A stretch of DNA of 59,363 bases from an uncultured Mycoplasmatota bacterium. Lineage in GTDB: Bacteria > Bacillota_I > Bacilli_A > RF39 > UBA660. The notes under the pieces are model-generated. The model was given only the letters and a program-made list of their open reading frames with translations, ran no database searches and was not told the origin of the DNA. The stretch covers positions 1 to 59,363 of the forward strand of contig UROI01000005.1 of the NCBI GenBank assembly GCA_900549325.1, written 5' to 3'. Shown here in pieces: positions 1 through 7,618 of the stretch. Made by a program: the position numbers and the translations under genes. Each line of letters starts with the position of its first letter. The stretch's first letter is position 1.

Positions 1-1
1 A

Positions 2-760
2 TGTGAAACATGGCGAATAATAGGAGTATTTGATGGTAAATTAAAAATAATAAGAAACACAACAATAGGAAATTATTCTTGGGATAATAAGGATACCAGT
101 ACTGGAGCAGAAGATGCTTATGGTAAAAATGACTGGGCGACAGCAAGATTAATGAAACTTTTAAATCCAAGTGACTATTATACAGCAGATTCTAATGACA
201 ATAGTTTAGGGCAGAGTTTATATTGGAATAGTGCTTTAGGTAAATGTTATAGTGGCAAAAATAATGCAACAGTAGATTGTGATTTTACAAGTACAGGAAT
301 AAAAAATGATGTTACAAGAAATCTTATATCTGAAGAGACATGGAATATTGGCGGATGGAATAGTTATTATGAATATTCTAATCAAATTTATGGATATGAA
401 AGAGGAACAACAGTATATTCTGGAAGACCAACAACGTGGACTGGGAAAATAGGACTAATGTATCCATCAGATTATGGGTATGCAACAGATTTAGGTCAAT
501 GTACACAAAACTTGTACCATTATGATAATTCGACTTGTACGAGTAACGATTGGTTATTTAATAGTGCTTTACAATGGACTTTAGCCCCTTATTCCGACCG
601 TGCGAACTATGTGTTCAATGTGGATTCGTCCGGCTCCTTGTTTAACGGCTATGTGTATCGTTCGTACGGTGGCGTGCGTCCAGTCCTTTATCTTGCCTCT
701 GATCTAGCGATGGAGTCAGGAGATGGAACTTCGAGCAATCCGTACAAATTAAGTGCGTAA
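2..760 (+). CDS. C-terminal part of a secreted/surface protein with a hypervariable tail (5' truncated by window edge)
   Basis: The frame is open from base 2, so the gene begins upstream of the window; the internal ATG at 152 is not a credible start. The visible 252 residues are rich in W, Y, N, S and G and contain the C-terminal signature GGVRPVLYL followed by SGDGTSSNPYKL. From memory, gut Bacillota carry many surface proteins with this kind of ending, and they differ mainly in the stretch just before the VRPVLYL motif. There is no membrane anchor in the visible part. The last 170 bases differ sharply in composition from the rest (see the variable-region entry). Likely an exported ligand-binding or adhesion protein with a C-type-lectin-like terminal domain; function unproven. 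Confidence 0.7.
   Translation, partial: CETWRIIGVFDGKLKIIRNTTIGNYSWDNKDTSTGAEDAYGKNDWATARLMKLLNPSDYYTADSNDNSLGQSLYWNSALGKCYSGKNNATVDCDFTSTGIKNDVTRNLISEETWNIGGWNSYYEYSNQIYGYERGTTVYSGRPTTWTGKIGLMYPSDYGYATDLGQCTQNLYHYDNSTCTSNDWLFNSALQWTLAPYSDRANYVFNVDSSGSLFNGYVYRSYGGVRPVLYLASDLAMESGDGTSSNPYKLSA
590..710 (+). other. Candidate diversity-generating-retroelement variable region (VR)
   Basis: By hand count, bases 601-720 are 51% GC (61/120), against 32% for bases 301-360 of the same gene. The coding strand is depleted in A: 13 A in 601-700 versus 26 in 60 bases at 301-360. The codons here are mostly of the form NNY (TAT, TCC, GAC, CGT, AAC, TTT, GGC, TAC), giving Y, S, D, R, N, F and G. That is what adenine-specific mutagenesis of AAY template codons yields. 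The position just before the C-terminus is also usual for DGR variable regions. No reverse transcriptase or template repeat is visible in the window, so it would have to be served in trans or from upstream. Confidence 0.5.
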
Positions 761-804
761 GCAATTAATTTGAAATAACTTTGGTAGGAAAAACTTGATA
801 ATAG

Positions 805-885
805 GCACCTTAAACTGGCGAAGTCCGTTAGGTGCAAGGGCGGCGAAAGTCGCCAAAGGAAGATAAGTATTCGCCGAAAGGCGAA
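805..885 (+). other. Three stable hairpins, two with GAAA tetraloops, just after the variable gene
   Basis: Hairpin 1 pairs GCACCT (805-810) with AGGTGC (830-835). Hairpin 2 is GGCGGC-GAAA-GTCGCC (839-854, one G-U). Hairpin 3 is TTCGCC-GAAA-GGCGAA (870-885, perfect). The block is about 44% GC (53/120 for 781-900), far above the surrounding intergenic DNA, and has no T-tract, so it is not a simple terminator. GAAA-loop hairpins or cruciforms downstream of variable regions are known in the Bordetella phage DGR, but there they lie closer to the VR. It could also be an independent structured RNA. Confidence 0.55.
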
Positions 886-981
886 AGACTAAAAATAGAT
901 TTTTGGTATTAACAATAAAAATATTTCCATTACTTAGAAAAAAATAAATATAATAGATTGGTTATTAAATAAAAATTAATA

Positions 982-1069
982 GCTTATATATAATAGGTAT
1001 GTAGATACATTATTTTTAGATTTTAAGCTAAAAATAACACTAATAAGACTTAGAATAAGGCTTATAGTG
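982..1069 (+). repeat. Paired-hairpin element, copy 1
   Basis: The AT-rich tail motif GCTTATATATAATAGG (982-997) is followed by hairpin A (1010-1037, 10-bp stem) and hairpin B (1038-1069). In both, the stem is interrupted at the same place by A opposite G (1020/1027 and 1048/1060). This is one of ten such loci in the window; see the findings for the family. Confidence 0.7.
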
Positions 1070-1099
1070 CATAAAATAAAGAAAAAATATAAAAATTGG

Positions 1100-1128
1100 T
1101 TGACTTTTAGATAAGTATATAATATAAT
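1100..1128 (+). promoter_or_regulatory. Promoter of the infC-rpmI-rplT operon
   Basis: TTGACT (1100-1105) and TATAAT (1123-1128) are separated by exactly 17 bp. The predicted RNA starts near 1135 and carries a leader of about 150 nt before infC. Confidence 0.85.
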
Positions 1129-1140
1129 TAACTAGAAACG

Positions 1141-1269
1141 GAAAGAAGATTATATTTATCTCACCTGATTACACATAGTAATAGGTAAAAAGCCAACCTA
1201 GAATATACATTATATTTTTAATTAGCTTTTTTATGGATAAATGAATACTTCTTTAGTATTCATTTTTTT
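1141..1269 (+). promoter_or_regulatory. infC leader RNA (L20-leader type) with intrinsic attenuator
   Basis: The leader has a stem formed by 1163-1172 and 1178-1186 (nine pairs with one bulged G). It ends in a 9-bp hairpin (1240-1248 with 1256-1264) followed by a run of T to 1269. This is an intrinsic terminator placed just before the infC ribosome binding site. Firmicutes infC operons are known to be controlled by L20 binding to the leader, which stabilises the terminator; the layout here fits. I assign the family from position and architecture, not from a covariance search. Confidence 0.75.
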
Positions 1270-1282
1270 GGAGGTGTTAGCT

Positions 1283-1804
1283 ATAGCTACTTTAAAGGAT
1301 AATCCTATCAATGAACAAATTAGATGTAAGGAAATGATGGTAATTGGACCTAATGGAGAACAATTAGGAGTTAAGTCTAAACAAGATGCATTAACATTAG
1401 CAGGTTATGCAGGTTTTGATTTAGTACTTATGAGTGATTCTGGTAATATGCCGGTATGTAAAATTATGGACTATAATAAGTTTAAGTATGAGAAGAAAAA
1501 GAAAAGTAAAGAAGCTCAGAAAAAGCAAAGAGAGACTATGGTTGAAACTAAAGAGTTTAGATTATCAGTTAATATTGATATTCATGATTTTAATACTAGA
1601 GTAAATAATGCTAGAAAAGCTTTTGAAAAAGGTAATAAGGTTAAAGCTAGTATTAGATTTAAAGGAAGACAAATTGCTCATCCAGAACTTGCTAAAGAAG
1701 TTCTAGATAGATTTTATGAAAAAGTTAGTGATGTATCTGACATAGAAACTAATCCTAAAATAGAGGGTAGAACTATGTATATGATGCTTGCACCTAAAAA
1801 ATAG
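1283..1804 (+). CDS. infC: Translation initiation factor IF-3
   Basis: IF-3 binds the 30S subunit, proofreads the start codon and initiator tRNA and prevents premature 50S joining. The 173-residue product has the family N-domain (MMVIGPNGEQLGVKSKQDAL), a basic linker near residue 75 and the C-domain with KVKASIRFKGRQ and ending MYMMLAPKK. The in-frame ATG at 1241 lies inside the leader terminator hairpin and cannot be the start. The strong Shine-Dalgarno GGAGGTG (1270-1276) instead points to the ATA codon at 1283, which gives normal IF-3 length. IF-3 genes classically use rare starts (AUU in E. coli) for autoregulation. It is the first gene of the infC-rpmI-rplT operon. The start codon is an inference; the gene identity is certain. 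Confidence 0.92.
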   Translation: MATLKDNPINEQIRCKEMMVIGPNGEQLGVKSKQDALTLAGYAGFDLVLMSDSGNMPVCKIMDYNKFKYEKKKKSKEAQKKQRETMVETKEFRLSVNIDIHDFNTRVNNARKAFEKGNKVKASIRFKGRQIAHPELAKEVLDRFYEKVSDVSDIETNPKIEGRTMYMMLAPKK

Positions 1805-1816
1805 AAGGAGGATATT

Positions 1817-2020
1817 ATGACTAAAGTTAAGAAGAATAAAATGAAGACACATAAGGGAACAAAAAAAGTATTAAATATTAGACAAAGTGGTTCTATTAGT
1901 AAGTCAAGACAAGGAACACTTCATAATACTGGTAAGAATAGTGCTGCTAGAGCAAGTAGTAAGAAGAAAGGTACAGCTCTTTCTAAAGCAGACTACAAGA
2001 GAATTAAAGATATAATATAG
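1817..2020 (+). CDS. rpmI: 50S ribosomal protein L35
   Basis: Small, very basic 67-residue protein with the L35 pattern MKTHKGTKK near the N-terminus and ALSKADYKRIKDII at the end. L35 sits on the large subunit and is encoded between infC and rplT in most bacteria, as here. The start follows GAAGGAGG with normal spacing, 12 bases after the infC stop. The central segment is more divergent (serine-rich) than in Bacillus. Confidence 0.96.
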   Translation: MTKVKKNKMKTHKGTKKVLNIRQSGSISKSRQGTLHNTGKNSAARASSKKKGTALSKADYKRIKDII

Positions 2021-2030
2021 GAGGATAGTA

Positions 2031-2528
2031 ATGACAAGAGTTAAAGGTGGCACTGTTGCACGTGCTAGAAGAAAAAAAGTTTTAAAAGAAGCAAAAGGTT
2101 ACTTTGGTAGTAAACATAGATTATATAAAACTGCTCATGAGCAAGTTATGCATTCTGGGGTTTATGCATTTAGAGATAGAAAACAAAATAAGAGAAACTT
2201 TAGAAAATTATGGATTACAAGAATTAATGCTGGATGTAGAGAAAATGAAATCTCTTACTCTAGATTTATTGATGGATTAAATAAAGCAGGAGTTACTGTT
2301 AATAGAAAGATGCTTAGTGAATTAGCTATTGATAATCCTAAAGCATTTGCTGATTTAGTAGTAATTGCTAAAGATGCATTAAATGGTAAGACTTATACTC
2401 CAAAGAAAGTAGTAGTTAAAGAAGAAGTTAAAGAAACTAAGACTACTACTAAAAAGGCTGCTAGTGAAAAGAAACCAGCTGCTAAAAAGACAACTACTAA
2501 AAGTACTAAGAAAACTGAAGAAAAGTAA
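2031..2528 (+). CDS. rplT: 50S ribosomal protein L20 with Lys/Thr-rich C-terminal extension
   Basis: L20 is an early 23S rRNA assembly protein and, in Firmicutes, the autoregulator of this operon. Residues 1-119 match the family (VARARRKKVLKEAKGYFG, then LWITRINAGCRENEISYSRF). The usual length is about 118 residues; this protein has 165, with a low-complexity tail of about 45 residues rich in K, T, E and A that resembles histone H1-like tails. The tail could bind rRNA or be a neutral extension. The start follows GGAGGATAGT. The 3' end of the gene forms the operon terminator. Confidence 0.95.
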   Translation: MTRVKGGTVARARRKKVLKEAKGYFGSKHRLYKTAHEQVMHSGVYAFRDRKQNKRNFRKLWITRINAGCRENEISYSRFIDGLNKAGVTVNRKMLSELAIDNPKAFADLVVIAKDALNGKTYTPKKVVVKEEVKETKTTTKKAASEKKPAAKKTTTKSTKKTEEK

Positions 2529-2545
2529 TATTTCTTCTTTTTTTT
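2517..2545 (+). terminator. Intrinsic terminator of the infC operon
   Basis: GAAGAAA (2517-2523) pairs with TTTCTTC (2531-2537) and is followed by eight T. The hairpin starts within the last codons of rplT. Confidence 0.8.
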
Positions 2546-2593
2546 GATGTTATTTTATGGTATACTTAGTATGTACATAGAGGAGTGGTAAGT

Positions 2594-3790
2594 ATGGATG
2601 ATAGTTTTTTTACAGAGAAAGAAATAAGAAGTGCTAATAGAGGTAGTGTAGCTCCAGTAGTTGTAGTTATACTTGTAATTATTGCATTATTAGGTTTAGC
2701 ATTCTTTGGAGGTAAATATTATTTAGCTTCAAGAAACAATATTAAGATATTTATGAATGATTACTTTGATAAGTTAGAGGGTAATATAGGTAAAAATAGT
2801 TCTATTAGTGGTAGTCTTTCTTTAAGTGTAAATGGAGATACTACTGGTAGTGATGAAAAGATATTTAAAATATTAAATAATTTAGACTTTAGTATGGATT
2901 ATGGTATTGATACTAGAGAAAATATTACTAATATTGATATTAATACTAATTATTATGGAGATAACTTAATAAATATTGGTACTTATATAGAAGGTAATAA
3001 TGTATATTTATCTTTAGGTGATTTATATAGTAAGTATATAAAACTTAATAATAGTAAAGAAGATAATAGTGACAAGGAAAGTATGACTAATGAAGACTAT
3101 GAAGTAATTATTAATAGTATCGGTACTGCAATTAGTGAATCTTTAAAGGAAGAATATTTTACTAAGAGCTGGGTTAAAGTAGATGGTAAGAATGTTAATA
3201 AAGTAGAACTATCACTAAATAATAATAATATTAAAATTATTAATGAAAATATAATTAATAATTTAAAGAGTAATAATGATTTTATAGATAGTTTTGGTAA
3301 ATTAACTAATAAGAAAACTATGGAAGTAAAAGAATTACTTGATAAAGAAGTAGAAGAAGTAAATAATAGAGAATATAAGAATACTAAAATTAGTTTATAT
3401 ACTAAAATTACTAAATTTGTAAAGTTGGAAGTTATATATGGCGAAGATAAGGCTGTTATTAAACGTACTGATAAAGGTTATGACTTTACAATAACTGATA
3501 ATGAGAATAGTAATACTTATAATGGTACCATTATAGTAAAAAATAATAATGATAGTACTAGTTATAATATTAATGTTAAAGATAGTAATGACCTTGAAAT
3601 AAAGATTAGTAATACTATAAATAATACTACTAAAGTAGATAAGAAAGATGTATCTAATAGTGTTTTATTTGAAGATATTACTGATAAGGAATATAAAGAT
3701 ATTAAGAATAAAATATCTGATAATAAAGCATTTAAAAAGATTTATGAAGATATATCTAATAGTAATATTAAAATGGTGGATATTGCCTAA
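2594..3790 (+). CDS. Single-pass membrane-anchored extracytoplasmic protein, unknown function
   Basis: 398 residues. A short acidic cytoplasmic segment is followed by one transmembrane helix (about residues 17-41) and a long Asn/Asp/Lys-rich extracytoplasmic domain. The fold looks beta-rich, with repeated strands such as SISGSLSLSVNG and NIKIINENIINN. I do not recognise the family; it resembles the general class of Gram-positive cell-envelope proteins with lipoprotein-like beta domains. The start at 2594 follows AGAGGAG at good spacing; the GTG nine bases earlier lies inside that Shine-Dalgarno. It is a single gene between two terminators. Confidence 0.75.
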   Translation: MDDSFFTEKEIRSANRGSVAPVVVVILVIIALLGLAFFGGKYYLASRNNIKIFMNDYFDKLEGNIGKNSSISGSLSLSVNGDTTGSDEKIFKILNNLDFSMDYGIDTRENITNIDINTNYYGDNLINIGTYIEGNNVYLSLGDLYSKYIKLNNSKEDNSDKESMTNEDYEVIINSIGTAISESLKEEYFTKSWVKVDGKNVNKVELSLNNNNIKIINENIINNLKSNNDFIDSFGKLTNKKTMEVKELLDKEVEEVNNREYKNTKISLYTKITKFVKLEVIYGEDKAVIKRTDKGYDFTITDNENSNTYNGTIIVKNNNDSTSYNINVKDSNDLEIKISNTINNTTKVDKKDVSNSVLFEDITDKEYKDIKNKISDNKAFKKIYEDISNSNIKMVDIA

Positions 3791-3868
3791 TAATTTGTGA
3801 TTTATTTAACGATTAACAATTATTTGGATAATTATTTTAATATGATATTTATTTAATGATAAATAAAT

Positions 3869-3897
3869 GAAGAAACTTTCGATTTCTTCTTTTTTTT
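3869..3897 (+). terminator. Intrinsic terminator
   Basis: GAAGAAA (3869-3875) pairs with TTTCTTC (3883-3889) across a 7-nt loop and is followed by eight T. The arms are the same as in the rplT terminator. A TATAAT box for lepA lies 16 bases downstream (3913-3918). Confidence 0.85.
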
Positions 3898-3939
3898 ACT
3901 TTTAATTTTTGCTATAATAGAAAAGAAGGCAGTGATAGG

Positions 3940-5730
3940 ATGGATAATACAAAAATAAGAAATTTTAGTATAATTGCTCATATTGATCATGGTAAGAGTA
4001 CACTAGCAGATCGTATACTTGAATATACGGGAGCAATTGATAAAAGACAAATGAAAGACCAATTACTTGATAGTATGGATATTGAAAGAGAAAGAGGTAT
4101 TACTATTAAACTTAATGCTGTTAGATTAGATTATAATGGTTATATTCTTAACTTAATTGATACTCCAGGACATGTAGATTTTAGTTATGAGGTATCTAGA
4201 TCACTCGCTGCTTGTGAAGGAGCAGTACTGGTAGTGGATGCTACTCAAGGTATTGAAGCTCAGACACTTGCTAATGTATATTTGGCTTTAGAAAATAATC
4301 TAGAGATTATACCCGTTATTAATAAGATTGATCTTCCTAGCGCGGATATTCCTAAAGTAGAAAGAGAACTTTATGATACTTTTGGTTTTAAGAGTGAAGA
4401 AATTATTAAAGTATCTGCGAAAACAGGTGTTGGTATACCGGAATTAGTTTCGGCGATTATAGAGAGAGTTCCTGCTCCTGAAGATAAAAAGAATGATAAA
4501 TTAAAATGTTTAATTTTTGATAGTTATTTTGATTCTTATCGTGGTGTAGTAATACTAGTTAGAGTTATGTCAGGTACTTTGACTAAAAAAACAAAGATTA
4601 GAATGATGTCTTCAGGTATTTCTTATGATGTTGTATCACTTGGCTATCATACACCATTTGAAAAAGAAGTAGATAGTTTAAGCGCAGGAGAAGTTGGCTT
4701 TATTACGGGTTCTATTAAATCACTTGAATCAGTCAAAGTGGGTGATACTATTACTGATGATAGTAATCCTGCTGAAGATATATTACCCGGATATAAGCCT
4801 ATGAAACCAATGGTCTACTGCGGTATTTATCCAATAGAATCTAGTAAGTATCCTAACTTAAAGGAAGCTATAGAAAAATTAAAATTAAATGATGCTTCTC
4901 TTACTTTTGAACCTGAGTCTTCAAGTACGTTAGGTTTTGGTTTTAGAATGGGCTTTTTAGGTCTATTACACTTAGAAATAATATCAGAGAGAATTGAAAG
5001 AGAATTTAATATTGATATTATTGCTACAACACCATCAGTTAATTATGAAATTAATCTTACTGATGGAAGTACTATCTATATAGATAATCCTAGTATGATG
5101 CCTGATAAAGTAAAAATAAAAGAAATAAAAGAACCTTATATATTTACTAATATTTTAGTACCTACGGAATATATAGGTCCAATAATGGAATTATGTCAAG
5201 ATAAGAGAGGTATTTACAAGAGTACAGATTATATTGATAAGACAAGAGTAAATATTCATTATGAATTACCATTATCAGAGATAGTATATGATTTCTTTGA
5301 TAGATTAAAATCCTCGACGAAAGGGTTTGCTTCATTTGACTATGAAGTTATTGGCTATAAAACTAGTGATTTAGTAAAGATGGATGTTCTATTAAATGGT
5401 GAAGTAGTGGATGCTTTATCACTTATAGTACATAAAGATTTTGCTTATACTAGAGGAAGAAAAATGGTAGATAACTTAAAGAATATTATTCCAAGACAGT
5501 TATTTGAAGTACCAGTACAAGCAGTAATTGGTAGTAAAGTAATTGCCAGAAGTGATATAAAAGCTATGAGAAAAGATGTTTTAGCTAAATGTTATGGAGG
5601 AGATATAACAAGAAAGAGAAAACTTCTTGATAAACAAAAAGAGGGTAAAAAGAAGATGAAAACAATTGGTAAGGTAGAAATACCTAGTGAGGCTTTCTTG
5701 AGTATTTTGACTGATTACAAAAAGAATTAA
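3940..5730 (+). CDS. lepA: Elongation factor 4 (LepA), ribosome-associated GTPase
   Basis: 596 residues, normal family length. P-loop AHIDHGKST (residues 13-21), G2/G3 region with ERERGITI and DTPGHVDFSYEV, and G4 NKIDLP. It continues through EF-G-like domains II, III and V to the LepA-specific C-terminal domain (RKRKLLDKQKEGKKKMK near the end). EF4 binds stalled or mistranslocated ribosomes and affects translation initiation and elongation. A TATAAT box at 3913-3918 serves it; the next gene begins 30 bases after the stop. Confidence 0.98.
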   Translation: MDNTKIRNFSIIAHIDHGKSTLADRILEYTGAIDKRQMKDQLLDSMDIERERGITIKLNAVRLDYNGYILNLIDTPGHVDFSYEVSRSLAACEGAVLVVDATQGIEAQTLANVYLALENNLEIIPVINKIDLPSADIPKVERELYDTFGFKSEEIIKVSAKTGVGIPELVSAIIERVPAPEDKKNDKLKCLIFDSYFDSYRGVVILVRVMSGTLTKKTKIRMMSSGISYDVVSLGYHTPFEKEVDSLSAGEVGFITGSIKSLESVKVGDTITDDSNPAEDILPGYKPMKPMVYCGIYPIESSKYPNLKEAIEKLKLNDASLTFEPESSSTLGFGFRMGFLGLLHLEIISERIEREFNIDIIATTPSVNYEINLTDGSTIYIDNPSMMPDKVKIKEIKEPYIFTNILVPTEYIGPIMELCQDKRGIYKSTDYIDKTRVNIHYELPLSEIVYDFFDRLKSSTKGFASFDYEVIGYKTSDLVKMDVLLNGEVVDALSLIVHKDFAYTRGRKMVDNLKNIIPRQLFEVPVQAVIGSKVIARSDIKAMRKDVLAKCYGGDITRKRKLLDKQKEGKKKMKTIGKVEIPSEAFLSILTDYKKN

Positions 5731-5760
5731 TAAACATAAAATAATATAGGTGGGTTTAAT

Positions 5761-7602
5761 ATGAGCATTAAAAAAAATATAGCTAAACAAATTAAAAAAC
5801 AGATATTAAATAATGACTATGAGTATGATTGTTTATATGATGAACTACTGGAAGATCCTGAAGACGTATTATCTGGCATACTTAATTCTTATTTATATTT
5901 GTTTAGAAATGCTGATAATGTCTTCAATGAAGAATGTCTTGATAATTTAAATGATCTTTTAAATTATTATGTTAAAAAAAATAAAAATAAGAAAGAATTA
6001 GAACTTATTTACAATAAGATTGAAGTTTTCTTAAGCAACATTTCAAAGAGTTTAGATTACGAAAAATTAATAAAAGTAGAAAAATATATAGCCAGTTTAG
6101 TTAATCTTCAAAATAAATGCATTATGAATAATATACGTAGAGCTAAGGGAGATAAATATAATTTTATATTATACTTAATATTTGAAAAGAGAGATATAGA
6201 ACTTCTTACTAGATATATAGAAAATAATATGAAAGAGTTATTAATTAATAATAATACAATACACTCTATATTTACTAGTGTTATAGAAAAATATATTGAT
6301 ATTAATGAAGATAATGATATAGAAATTAGATATTTTAATAGAATTATTAATTTATTTTTAAAGGGTAAAATGTATGATAAATTAATTATAGATAATTCTA
6401 GTTATTTAAAGATATTAAGAACTTCAAATAAAAAGTTTGTACTTGATTTGGTGGATAAAATAGAAAATGAATTTTATCAAACTAAGGAAGAAGTAGCTAA
6501 AGATTATAATGTGTCTTTTATAATACCAAAGATGGAGACATATACTTATTTTCCTAATGGTAAAATAGATTTAACTAAAGAAAATGTTATCACTATTGAT
6601 AATGAAGGAGATTTATGTTTGGATGATGGGCTATCTATTAGTAATAATAAAGATGGTACTTATACTTTGTTTATTCATTTAGCTAATCCAGCAGCAATTA
6701 TACCTTATACCTCAAGTACAATGAAGAATGCTTTAAAAAAATGTAATACTATGTATTTGATTGATGATAGTATTCCTATATTTGATAGATATTTGTCTGA
6801 TGATATATTGTCATTACTACCTAATAAGTATACTAATGCTCTTACTGTTAAAGTAAAGGTTGATACGGATTATTCGTTAATGTTAGATACTTTAGAGATA
6901 ATACCAAGTGTTATTCAGAGTAAGCATAAGTTATCTTATGAAGATACTGATAATATTATTAATCATGGTGGTGATTTAAATAGTACCTTGATGTTATTAT
7001 CTAAGATATTTGATAAACAAGCTTCTGATAATCCAAAGATTAGTGCTTACCATAAACTAGAAAATATAATAAGAGGTAGAGATAATACTAATAGTTCAAA
7101 AGCGGATACTTCAATATCACATATGATGGTAGAGCAGAGTAATGTTTTTGCTAATAGTGCTATTTATCTTATTGATAAGAGAGATAATTTAGATCTTATC
7201 ATGCCATGGAGAGTTCAAACTGAGGACTGTGAGGATCTTATTAATGAATATTTGAAAAGAGGTAATTTTGATACCTCTAATAAAGAACTACGTAGAATGA
7301 TGAAAGAATATATGATGCGAAGTAAATATTCGTTTGATAATATGGGACATTATGGACTTGGTATGAATGGTTATGTTAGAATAAGTAGTGCTGCGAGAAG
7401 GGCTATGGATGATCTTGCTATATATGTATTATATGATTTATATATTAATAGAAATAGTGATGATTTAGATTATAAATACTACTACTGGGAAAGAGAAATT
7501 AAATATTGGTGTGAATATGCTAATAATAAGACTAGTGAAAATAATGATTTTATTAGTGAATATAATTATTTATGTAGTAGAGGAAAGATATTAAAGAAGT
7601 AG
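5761..7602 (+). CDS. RNB-domain (RNase II/R family) protein with altered catalytic site and no S1 domain
   Basis: 613 residues. About 240 N-terminal residues are helical and charged and are not recognisable as cold-shock domains. An RNB-type domain follows: TID (D280), LDD (D288, D289), FIHLANPAAIIPYTSSTMKN, LSDDILSLLPNKYTNAL and the late ISSAARRAMDDL (541-552), which corresponds to the FTSPIRRY motif. In RNase II four aspartates bind metal (D201, D207, D209, D210). Here the D207 position is Cys286, and SPIRRY has become SAARRA. The C-terminal S1 domain is absent. Possibly a catalytically weakened or RNA-binding RNB paralogue. It follows lepA by 30 bases and precedes miaB by 16, so co-transcription is likely. 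Confidence 0.75.
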   Translation: MSIKKNIAKQIKKQILNNDYEYDCLYDELLEDPEDVLSGILNSYLYLFRNADNVFNEECLDNLNDLLNYYVKKNKNKKELELIYNKIEVFLSNISKSLDYEKLIKVEKYIASLVNLQNKCIMNNIRRAKGDKYNFILYLIFEKRDIELLTRYIENNMKELLINNNTIHSIFTSVIEKYIDINEDNDIEIRYFNRIINLFLKGKMYDKLIIDNSSYLKILRTSNKKFVLDLVDKIENEFYQTKEEVAKDYNVSFIIPKMETYTYFPNGKIDLTKENVITIDNEGDLCLDDGLSISNNKDGTYTLFIHLANPAAIIPYTSSTMKNALKKCNTMYLIDDSIPIFDRYLSDDILSLLPNKYTNALTVKVKVDTDYSLMLDTLEIIPSVIQSKHKLSYEDTDNIINHGGDLNSTLMLLSKIFDKQASDNPKISAYHKLENIIRGRDNTNSSKADTSISHMMVEQSNVFANSAIYLIDKRDNLDLIMPWRVQTEDCEDLINEYLKRGNFDTSNKELRRMMKEYMMRSKYSFDNMGHYGLGMNGYVRISSAARRAMDDLAIYVLYDLYINRNSDDLDYKYYYWEREIKYWCEYANNKTSENNDFISEYNYLCSRGKILKK

Positions 7603-7618
7603 AAAGAAGTTGATATTT

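Noticed and set aside
1241..1282. ATG at 1241 as the infC start
   Set aside because: It lies inside the leader terminator hairpin, has no ribosome site and adds a non-family hydrophobic N-terminus.
2544..2566. TTGATG ... TATACT as a full promoter before the 2594 gene
   Set aside because: The spacer would be only 11 bp; only the -10-like box is plausible.
5581..5790. Minus-strand open frames opposite lepA, miaB and other genes
   Set aside because: They lie antisense to strong genes, lack ribosome sites and encode low-complexity hydrophobic strings produced by AT-rich complement.
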